Positions 57,782 through 64,000 of a stretch of 64,000 nucleotides of DNA are shown here, in pieces. Each line of letters opens with the position of its first letter. Position 1 is the stretch's first letter. The DNA lies in the NCBI GenBank assembly GCA_964519515.1, contig CAZFIJ010000044.1, positions 1-64,000 of the forward strand, read 5' to 3'. The stretch is from Korarchaeum sp964519515 (GTDB taxonomy: Archaea > Korarchaeota > Korarchaeia > Korarchaeales > Korarchaeaceae). Under the pieces are notes generated by a model. That model was not told the DNA's origin, did no database searches, and saw only the letters and a list, made by a program, of their open reading frames with translations. The position numbers and the translations under genes were made by a program.

Positions 57782-58059
57782 GTTGAATAGAGAACGAAAA
57801 TAGTGGGGGAGCCCCCGCTTATCTCGGGCATCACAATCAGTTCATCGTCTTGGGATACGGGAGCATCTAGTCCACCTTTAGACTCAGCGGAGACTCCATT
57901 GATGAGCACTATCATCTTCAGCTTCTCCCCATCGGTTATCAGTTTCCTCACATCCTCGGGCAGCCTCTCCAGTACCTCCCTGAGCGTGGTCCTCCCTAAA
58001 TCTAGCTCGATGACTCCTCCCATAATCTCCTTAGGCTTCCCTAGGAACCTTATCCTCAT
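57769..58059 (-). CDS. MoaD/ThiS-family beta-grasp protein with C-terminal tail
   Basis: Sulphur-carrier-like protein of 96 residues from the ATG after GGGGGGAGC. RIRFLGKPKEIMGGVIELDL, LKMIVLINGVSAESKGG and DDELIVMPEISGG follow the MoaD pattern. The diglycine that normally ends such proteins is followed here by 13 more residues (SPTIFVLYSTQRE), so thiocarboxylation would need trimming. The gene follows the tungsten oxidoreductase by eight bases, a common association. Confidence 0.82.
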   Translation of the reverse strand: MRIRFLGKPKEIMGGVIELDLGRTTLREVLERLPEDVRKLITDGEKLKMIVLINGVSAESKGGLDAPVSQDDELIVMPEISGGSPTIFVLYSTQRE

Positions 58060-58067
58060 GCTCCCCC

Positions 58068-59930
58068 CTACTCGCTGAGGGAGACTACTCCCTCCAACCC
58101 CGGTATGACCCAATCGAGGCCCAGCTTCCTCAAAGTGCTCTTCCTCGGGATACCGTTCTGATCCCATCCCCTGTTCTCATAATACCAGCTGAGCATCTTC
58201 TCGTAGTCATCCCTGTCGAGCTTGCTACCAGCTAGAGGTCCCTTAGTCTGAGGCTCCTCGAACCACTTGGCAGGAGGAGTATCTAAGGACCTGCTCCATC
58301 CCCCCTTCTCCCTGATCCAGAACGCCCTCATCAAAGTGTATATCCTATTAGCTATTATGTGTAGATCATCCCAGCTGTAGTCCAGCCCTGTAGCTGCCTT
58401 CAGGAACTTAGGGTACCACTCGAGATCATAGCCGACTTCGACCCAAGGTAATCTGCATGCAGCAGCACTCTCGAAGAAACCTCCCCTCACGTTTTGCATC
58501 CATATGAGCTTCTTAGCCCTCTCCTCACTGACTACGCCCCTACCTTCTCTTATCTCATATGAGATGAACCAAGCGTCCTTGTGATGAGCGCCTATGGGGC
58601 TCGTCCCGTAAGCCAGGGCCATCCCTATATATGCGTGGCAATCGTATGCGCTTATCTCCAGCCCCTTCACGTGCATCGCAAACTTCTCCGATCCCTTACC
58701 TATCTTCTGCGAGGCGTAAGCCACTCCCTCGGCAAGAATAGATCCGAATCCCTCTTTATTCACGATCTTCTTGGCTAGTTCCACGAGAGCCTGCCCATCC
58801 CCCCAATCGAGCTTGAGGCCGACATCTCCTTCATTGATCAATCCCCTCTTCATTGCCTCAGTGGCGAATGCTAGCACGCTCCCGAGGCTTATCGTATCCA
58901 CTCCAGTTTCATCGGCGATCAAGTTGAGAGTCAAGGCCCAATTCATATTATCTATCCCCAGGTTGGGTCCCAGCATCGCTATGTTCTCATAATCCACTTC
59001 AGTATCTCTTCCCTTGTATGGACCCTCCTTTATCTCATTTATGTTTCCGCAGGGCATGTTGCAATTAGGGCATCCCTTCTGCCCTATCTTGTATATCTTC
59101 TCCATGGCATTACCGCCTACCTTATCGTAACCATCGAAAACGCCCTCACTCATATTGTAAGTCGGTAGAGCAGCGTTGGCGTTCGCCCACTCGACAGTCG
59201 CCATCGTTCCCTGTCTCACCCAGAAATCGTAATTGTCCTTGGACTTTATGTCTTTGTAAGACTCAGCGCCTAGCTTCGCTACCTCCTTAGGATCTGCTAG
59301 CGGGATCTCCTTGCTTCCCCTTATCACTACCGCTTTCAAGTTCTTCGAGCCCATCACGGCCCCTATCCCAGGTCTCCCGCCTGCCCTTCCTTTCTCAGAA
59401 GTTATAACTGCGAATTTCACGAGCTTCTCGCCACCTGGCCCTATGACCAATATCCCGGAACTCTTCCCATACTGTTTCTCGAGCTCTTCCTGAGCTTTGT
59501 AAGTATCGAGACCCCATAAATCCTTGCCATCCTTTATCTCAACTTTATCATTCTCTATACTCAGAATAGATGGTTTCTCAGCTTTCCCCGATATTATGAC
59601 GGCATCGTATCCCGCTTTCTTAAGCTGGACGGATGCCCTCGTCCCTATGTTCCCATCCCCGTAACCCCCGGTCAGAGGGGATTTCGCGGCGACGACCAAC
59701 TTCCCGCTGCTCGGCATACTTATTCCTGTGAGAGGACCTGTGGCGAGTATCAGTAGGTTCTCAGGGGATAGGGGATCAGTTCCCCGGGGGAGCTCATCCC
59801 ACAAAGTTTTTATCGCAAATCCCCTCCCTCCTAGGAAGTCCACAGCAACTTTAGGATCTAGATCCTGAACTACTGACTTACCTTTGCTCAGATCGACCCT
59901 CAGTAACTTACCGGTCCATCCACCCCTCAT
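58068..59930 (-). CDS. aor: Tungsten-containing aldehyde ferredoxin oxidoreductase
   Basis: Oxidises aldehydes to acids using bis-tungstopterin and an iron-sulphur cluster, passing electrons to ferredoxin. The N-terminal domain shows GGRGFAIKTLWDELP and SMPSSGKLVVAAKSPLTGG; the cluster cysteines begin C287-x2-C290-x3-C294 (GCPNCNMPCGN), with a late cysteine in SAAACRLPW. Length 620 residues. Substrate class (AOR, FOR or GAPOR) is uncertain. Single operon with a MoaD-like gene. Cofactor genes moaB and moeA lie 5-9 kb away. Confidence 0.93.
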   Translation of the reverse strand: MRGGWTGKLLRVDLSKGKSVVQDLDPKVAVDFLGGRGFAIKTLWDELPRGTDPLSPENLLILATGPLTGISMPSSGKLVVAAKSPLTGGYGDGNIGTRASVQLKKAGYDAVIISGKAEKPSILSIENDKVEIKDGKDLWGLDTYKAQEELEKQYGKSSGILVIGPGGEKLVKFAVITSEKGRAGGRPGIGAVMGSKNLKAVVIRGSKEIPLADPKEVAKLGAESYKDIKSKDNYDFWVRQGTMATVEWANANAALPTYNMSEGVFDGYDKVGGNAMEKIYKIGQKGCPNCNMPCGNINEIKEGPYKGRDTEVDYENIAMLGPNLGIDNMNWALTLNLIADETGVDTISLGSVLAFATEAMKRGLINEGDVGLKLDWGDGQALVELAKKIVNKEGFGSILAEGVAYASQKIGKGSEKFAMHVKGLEISAYDCHAYIGMALAYGTSPIGAHHKDAWFISYEIREGRGVVSEERAKKLIWMQNVRGGFFESAAACRLPWVEVGYDLEWYPKFLKAATGLDYSWDDLHIIANRIYTLMRAFWIREKGGWSRSLDTPPAKWFEEPQTKGPLAGSKLDRDDYEKMLSWYYENRGWDQNGIPRKSTLRKLGLDWVIPGLEGVVSLSE

Positions 59931-59990
59931 GAGGACACCCGGAGTGGCAGTACTGAAAAGTTAAAAACTTACTTTACATGTGAGAGCGGG

Positions 59991-60908
59991 ATGCTCCATA
60001 ATCCAGGAGATAGCATTAAAATAAGAGCCTCTATCGGAACTCTAGCGAGGATTGGAATAGCATCAGTGAAGTTAGAAGCTTATCCAAGGACAGCATACCT
60101 CCTCCTCCCGGGAGGCTGTTCAGGTAGCTGCCTCTTCTGCCCTCAGTGGATCAAGGACTCTCAAGTCTCCAGAGTGAGCTGGCCGGAGGTCGATCTAGGG
60201 TATATTTTGAAAGGGCAGAAGTTATTCGAGAGAGTTTGCATACAATCCGTCCTGAGGAGGATGTTCTGGAAAGATTTAGTGAAAATTTCATCACTCTTCG
60301 AGATCCCGGTATCTATCTCGACTAATCCAGTAGGGGAGAGGGAGCTCCTTGAACTGAGGAGGAACTCTCAAATGATAGGTATAGGGATAGATGCGGCATC
60401 AAGCTCATTATTCAAAGCGGTTAGGAGACCTGGATCCTTTGAATCTCATCTAAAATTCTTCGAGAAATCCTTGAGGATATACGGTAAGGGGAACGTTTAC
60501 GTACACTTGATAGCTGGATTGGGTGAGTCGCTGAAGGAGATAGTGAGGGTCATGTCGTATATATACGATAGAGGGGGAGCTATCGCTCTCTTCGCTTTCA
60601 CTCCAGTCCCGGGGACCCCGCTCCAGGATAGGGATCCTCCTCCTCTAGCTTATTACAGGTTCATCCAGATCGTCAACTACTTCCTGAGAGAAGGGATTCC
60701 GCTCGAGAGGATGAGATCACTAGATCCTGATGATTATAAGGAGGCTTTCCTGACATCAGGGTGTCCCGGATGCAACAGACCCTTCTATAACGAGAGACCC
60801 CGTGGCAAGCTATACAATTTCCCATCTAGGGAGCTCCTAGAGTTGAGATGGGAGGAAGTGAGGGAGGAGGTGAGGGCCGCTCTTGACTACCTCAGGTTTC
60901 TTCCCTAA
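59991..60908 (+). CDS. Biotin-synthase-related radical SAM protein, LipS-like
   Basis: A 305-residue radical SAM protein. The cluster motif is C43-x3-C47-x2-C50 (GGCSGSCLFCPQ) followed by SRVSWPEVD, a pattern of the biotin-synthase-related group. IGIGIDAASSSLFKAVR and FAFTPVPGTPLQ fit the barrel. The C-terminal SGCPGCNRPFYNERPRG could bind an auxiliary cluster. Its stop overlaps the next radical SAM gene by 26 bases. Such adjacent pairs form the archaeal lipoyl synthase LipS1/LipS2; I infer that here. Confidence 0.78.
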   Translation: MLHNPGDSIKIRASIGTLARIGIASVKLEAYPRTAYLLLPGGCSGSCLFCPQWIKDSQVSRVSWPEVDLGYILKGQKLFERVCIQSVLRRMFWKDLVKISSLFEIPVSISTNPVGERELLELRRNSQMIGIGIDAASSSLFKAVRRPGSFESHLKFFEKSLRIYGKGNVYVHLIAGLGESLKEIVRVMSYIYDRGGAIALFAFTPVPGTPLQDRDPPPLAYYRFIQIVNYFLREGIPLERMRSLDPDDYKEAFLTSGCPGCNRPFYNERPRGKLYNFPSRELLELRWEEVREEVRAALDYLRFLP

Positions 60909-61701
60909 GGGGAAGTTCATAGAGGTCAGCATAACTGGGAGGGCTTGTCAATTGAATTGTCCGATTTGCGGGGGGAGGTGGCTCGAGGGGATGTTGAGCG
61001 TAGATGGGCCGGAGGATCTAGTTAAGCTAGGCATTTCTGCGTGGAAGAGAGGGGCCAGGGGGATTCTGATAAGCGGGGGCTATACTAGAGAGGGGAAACT
61101 ACCGATTCAACCCTTTCTATGGGCTATGAGGGAGCTCAAGAGGATCGGCTTCATAATAAGCGTTCACACAGGTCCTCTAGATAGGAAGGAAGCTCAAGAT
61201 CTAGGGAGGGCTGGAGTTGATATTGCTGATTTCGAGCTAATGGATGAAAACTCCTTTAGGATTGCGAAAGGGCTCAACCTCAGCCATGAGGATTATCTCA
61301 GGGGGATGGAGGATCTCTCAGGGGAGGGGATAGAGGTAGTCCCTCACATCATAATAGGGCTCCCCGGCTTCAGGGAGGGCTCCCTAGAGGGGTATATCAG
61401 TATCATAAGGGACCTTAAGATAAGGAGGACCGTTATTTTAGGGTTCATACCTACTCCAGGGACGAAATTTTCAAATGAAGCAGCTCCAACACCTGAGACC
61501 CTTAGGAGGGCAGCTGAGAAGTTGAAGAAGGTCTCGAGAGTGAGCTTAGGATGTATGAGGGCTCCCTGGCTCAAGAGAGAATATGATAGGGTGCTCTTGG
61601 GCATAGTGGATAGGATAGCGAATCCCCACAATTCCCTGAATCTGGAGAGAGTTCACGCCTGCTGTTCCATCCCTGAGGAACTCATCGATAAGTTCATCTG
61701 A
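60883..61701 (+). CDS. Biotin-synthase-homologue radical SAM protein, LipS-like partner
   Basis: A 272-residue radical SAM protein with C22-x3-C26-x2-C29 (RACQLNCPICGG). ISGGYTREGKLPIQPFL, ISVHTGPLDRKEAQDLGRAG and PHIIIGLPGF form the barrel; GCMRAPWLKREYD and VHACCSIPEE near the C terminus offer further cysteines. This matches the COG1856-type biotin synthetase homologues. TTG start after AGGAGGTGAG inside the preceding gene indicates translational coupling. Together with its partner it may insert sulphur into octanoyl groups; not proven by sequence alone. Confidence 0.78.
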   Translation: MTTSGFFPKGKFIEVSITGRACQLNCPICGGRWLEGMLSVDGPEDLVKLGISAWKRGARGILISGGYTREGKLPIQPFLWAMRELKRIGFIISVHTGPLDRKEAQDLGRAGVDIADFELMDENSFRIAKGLNLSHEDYLRGMEDLSGEGIEVVPHIIIGLPGFREGSLEGYISIIRDLKIRRTVILGFIPTPGTKFSNEAAPTPETLRRAAEKLKKVSRVSLGCMRAPWLKREYDRVLLGIVDRIANPHNSLNLERVHACCSIPEELIDKFI

Positions 61702-63361
61702 CTAAAGTTATGAGGGCCCTTAAGATGGGGTTCCTGATCCTCTCAGCTAATTTGCTCGTCGGATATAGGGAGAGCCCCTTCTTAACTCTTGCATCAGACC
61801 TCCTCGCTAATTCATCGATCCTATCCTTTAGGTCGTCTATCGAGATCCCCCTCTCAACTCTATCTAGGACGAGTCTATCGAGCTCGATCCTCTCCCTAGC
61901 TAACTCGTAAGCTTCCTCCTCAACGATCCCCTGGAGGTACCTCTCAGTGAGCAATCTCTCATATGCATCGAGTGAAGCTTCCGCTATCTCCTTCTTGTTC
62001 ATCCATCTAGTCTCATAATTGAGGGAATTCACCCAATGCCTTGAGAGAAGAGCCCTTCTATAATCCTCGAAATCCCTCAGCGTTATCCTATATCCGAAGG
62101 CCTCCGGATCGGTATAAGCTATGCTTCCAGGATCGACGAAGGGCGCTAATGGGGAAACGAAAGAATCCAATCTCTTAGAAATCTCTCTAAGCTTCCTGAA
62201 GTAGTCAGCGACTGAGGTAGCATGCTCCCTCCTCTGTAACGGGAGGCCCACCATGAAGTAGAGATCTAGCCTCTCGAACCCCAGGGATTCGGAGTTAGAT
62301 ATCATCTTCTCCAGGGATTGGTTCGTATAAGGCCTCCCGAATGCCCTCCTAATGTCCTCAAAGGGGCTCTCAGGGGATATCTGGAGGTAGACGGAGTGTG
62401 AAGTCCCCCTTATGTACCCTAAGACCTCCTTAGATGGTGGAGTGAAGAATTCGAAGATGAGCTCATTCTCCAGATCGAGCTTCTTCAGGAGCTTAGATAC
62501 TCTCTCGACCCTCCCTATTCCACCTATCCTCAGATCACCTACGAAGAATATTGGCATCTTCGATATCCTCGCTATCCCCTCTACTTCATCCGCTATCGCC
62601 TCTGGAGACTTTATAGCGAGCTTCCTCCTCATGAAGGCCCTTTCATATGCGAATCTAGATCCACCACAGGTGATACAGTTGAAAGGGCAGCCCTTCATCG
62701 TTATGACGCCCGCTATTGGGGCTTCATCGAAGGATGCGAAAGGGGAGCTTATAGCGAGATCTCTCGTCTTCTTAACATTCCTCAAGAGGAACTCATGGTC
62801 TATCTCGAAGCCATCTAGGGATTCAGGGATCCAGCTCAATGGATTCTCTCTTATCCTTCCTCCATCCTTCCAAATGACATTCGGAGTCTTTTCAGGTCCC
62901 TCCTCTATGTATCTGAGGAGAGGGAGCTCTGCGCTATCTCCCGTTAATATAGCATCGATGAAGGGGTACCTTATCACTTCATACCTGAAGTAAGTGGATG
63001 AGAGGCCTCCCAGTACGACCTTACTCTCTGGATGGATCTCCTTAATGATCCTAGCTATCTCCATCGCTCCTTGAGCATGGACAGCCCAGTGAAGATCTAT
63101 TCCGAAGAGATCAGCCTCTATCCTCCTAATGTACTTCTCGAAATCGAAGGAGCGATCCTTCAACATCTTCGCGGCTACGTTGAATATAGCGACGTTGAGA
63201 CCGTTCCTCTCGAGGTATGTGGCTAGCGTCAGGAATCCATATGGCATCATATCGAAGACGTACATAGAAGGGATTACCTCACTGATCATACTAGCGTAAG
63301 ATGGGCTCTCCCTGAAGTCATAGACGCTCGGAGGATGTATGAGAGCGACGTCCAGACTCAA
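61694..63361 (-). CDS. Radical SAM protein with B12-binding-like N terminus
   Basis: A 555-residue protein. An N-terminal cobalamin-binding-like domain (VALIHPPSVYDF, GIDLHWAVHAQGAMEIAR, VVLGGLSSTYFRYE) precedes the radical SAM motif C225-x3-C229-x2-C232 (MKGCPFNCITCGG). VYLQISPESPFEDIRRAFG and YFMVGLPLQRR belong to the barrel. A helical C-terminal region of about 150 residues follows. Archaeal COG1032-type; substrate unknown. It is convergent with the LipS-like pair, overlapping eight bases. Confidence 0.83.
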   Translation of the reverse strand: MSLDVALIHPPSVYDFRESPSYASMISEVIPSMYVFDMMPYGFLTLATYLERNGLNVAIFNVAAKMLKDRSFDFEKYIRRIEADLFGIDLHWAVHAQGAMEIARIIKEIHPESKVVLGGLSSTYFRYEVIRYPFIDAILTGDSAELPLLRYIEEGPEKTPNVIWKDGGRIRENPLSWIPESLDGFEIDHEFLLRNVKKTRDLAISSPFASFDEAPIAGVITMKGCPFNCITCGGSRFAYERAFMRRKLAIKSPEAIADEVEGIARISKMPIFFVGDLRIGGIGRVERVSKLLKKLDLENELIFEFFTPPSKEVLGYIRGTSHSVYLQISPESPFEDIRRAFGRPYTNQSLEKMISNSESLGFERLDLYFMVGLPLQRREHATSVADYFRKLREISKRLDSFVSPLAPFVDPGSIAYTDPEAFGYRITLRDFEDYRRALLSRHWVNSLNYETRWMNKKEIAEASLDAYERLLTERYLQGIVEEEAYELARERIELDRLVLDRVERGISIDDLKDRIDELARRSDARVKKGLSLYPTSKLAERIRNPILRALITLVR

Positions 63362-63423
63362 GCTTTTCCCCAGGGTCAGGGGTATCTTTATTTACTTAAC
63401 TTTTCCCCATGGGTGGGACTGAT

Positions 63424-64000
63424 ATGAGCGAGCTCACCCAGGGGTTGAGGAAGCTCAGGCTCTCAATGATATCAATGCTCCTCTCGGGAATCTCCCTAGC
63501 TTTAGCTCAGTCTCCCCAGGTAGTACCGGATGAGTATTCAATTCCAGTCCTAATAGCTTCAGCTTTCCTCTGCATACTATCGCTAGCTGTCTTCACTATA
63601 GGGCTCAGTAGCGTATGCGGATCATTAGGGAAGATCTTCTGTAAGTTGAGGAGACTCTTCAAATATTTAACACCTGCTCTCGCGATCTTCACTTCGATCT
63701 CAATCTTCTATGGGATAGAAGGTCCTATCGGAATAGAAGGGCTTATATCAAGACCACCTCTACTAATAGCGGCGTTATTTTTCATAATCCTCCTCCTATT
63801 AATGGCATACTCATTCATCAAGCTCAGCTCATTGTTGGGCTCAAGACTCATGATGCTAGGATCTGTTACGATGATGCCATCCCCCTTCGTAGCCATAACT
63901 GGCTATGACGCGAGCTTTATCATAGGATCAGCATTGGGAATAATAGGATCGCTAATACTCACGCTATCCCTAACTAGACTCATAAGGGCTGAGATAGAAG
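63424..64000 (+). CDS. Membrane protein, truncated by the window end
   Basis: Open frame from ATG at 63424 to the last base of the window, at least 192 residues, not closed. Hydrophobic segments are visible at about residues 15-28, 40-62, 84-99, 111-132, 141-157 and 164-183. An early LSGISLALAQS stretch might be a signal-like first helix. A CTTTATTTACTT box lies about 30 bases upstream. I do not recognise the family. Confidence 0.65.
   Translation, partial: MSELTQGLRKLRLSMISMLLSGISLALAQSPQVVPDEYSIPVLIASAFLCILSLAVFTIGLSSVCGSLGKIFCKLRRLFKYLTPALAIFTSISIFYGIEGPIGIEGLISRPPLLIAALFFIILLLLMAYSFIKLSSLLGSRLMMLGSVTMMPSPFVAITGYDASFIIGSALGIIGSLILTLSLTRLIRAEIE

Noticed and set aside
1..64000. CRISPR arrays, insertion sequences and prophage.
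   Set aside because: No regularly spaced repeats, transposase or integrase genes, or phage structural genes seen.

Overview
This window is archaeal chromosome, probably from a hyperthermophile. It carries archaeal/eukaryotic-type ribosomal proteins (L32e, L19e, L34e, L14e, L18e, L21e, S4e), Rpo3 and Rpo4 RNA polymerase subunits, TFE, Cbf5, Pus10, NAC, eIF5A, SRP54 and a 7S SRP RNA. Arginine is mostly AGG/AGA and isoleucine often ATA. TTG and GTG starts are common, and several genes look leaderless behind AT-rich TATA boxes. Tungsten aldehyde oxidoreductase, a Pyrococcus-type ferredoxin and a CydA/CydA' oxygen reductase point to a thermophilic anaerobe or microaerobe. The mix of crenarchaeal-like and euryarchaeal-like features best fits a Korarchaeum-like lineage, but that is inference from gene content; no search was run.

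Layout. 1-1.2 kb: M20 peptidase. 1.5-12.1 kb: a bacterial-type adenylate kinase, then the spc-type ribosomal run L14-L24-S4e-L5-S14-S8-L6-L32e-L19e-L18-S5-L30-L15-SecY, a DUF106/Oxa1-like insertase, L34e, L14e and Cbf5. 12.2-15.7 kb: tRNA-Ser, S13-S4-S11, an unrecognised 299-residue protein, Rpo3 and tRNA-Leu. 15.8-20.1 kb: a minus-strand CydAA' pair and an MFS transporter, which separate Rpo3 from its usual partners L18e-L13-S9. 20.2-25.6 kb: L18e-L13-S9, eIF5A, SRP54, Pus10, L21e, Rpo4, DUF655. 25.6-31.4 kb: isopentenyl phosphate kinase, PINA-type ATPase, NadM, a degenerate Nudix protein, type II pantothenate kinase with an ECF S component, and a phosphoesterase. 31.4-41.7 kb: radical SAM-TRAM protein, PheST, M42 peptidase, enolase, CCA enzyme, hexuloisomerase, VIT-like membrane protein, TruA. 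41.8-46.3 kb: a second radical SAM protein, butted tRNA-Val/tRNA-Ser genes, DUF2110-TFE, tRNA-Thr, tRNA-Pro, HIT and NAC. 46.3-49.1 kb: MBF1, a TGS GTPase, RpiA and SRP RNA. 49.1-53.7 kb: ferredoxin, DtxR-type regulator, MoaB and two MoeA genes. 53.7-56.2 kb: homoserine dehydrogenase, aspartokinase, tRNA-Thr. 56.3-64 kb: inositol-phosphatase-like protein, ATP-cone protein, MoaD-like protein, tungsten oxidoreductase, two adjacent biotin-synthase-like radical SAM genes (LipS1/LipS2-like), a third radical SAM protein and a membrane protein cut by the window end.

Themes. Most genes serve translation, RNA maturation and protein targeting (SecY, Oxa1-like, SRP54, SRP RNA). Molybdopterin/tungstopterin genes (MoaB, two MoeA, MoaD-like) lie within 10 kb of a tungsten oxidoreductase. 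The most unusual feature is the SRP RNA. Its S domain contains an ungapped, directly abutting 73-nt duplication (about 75% identical by hand count). The upstream copy keeps a consensus helix 6 and the downstream copy keeps the consensus SRP54-binding helix 8; the material between can fold into an extra arm. Other points worth a look are the CydA paralogue pair with a soluble insertion, two mutually exclusive hairpins in the L30 leader, and a divergent dtxR/moaB promoter built on one palindromic TATA box.
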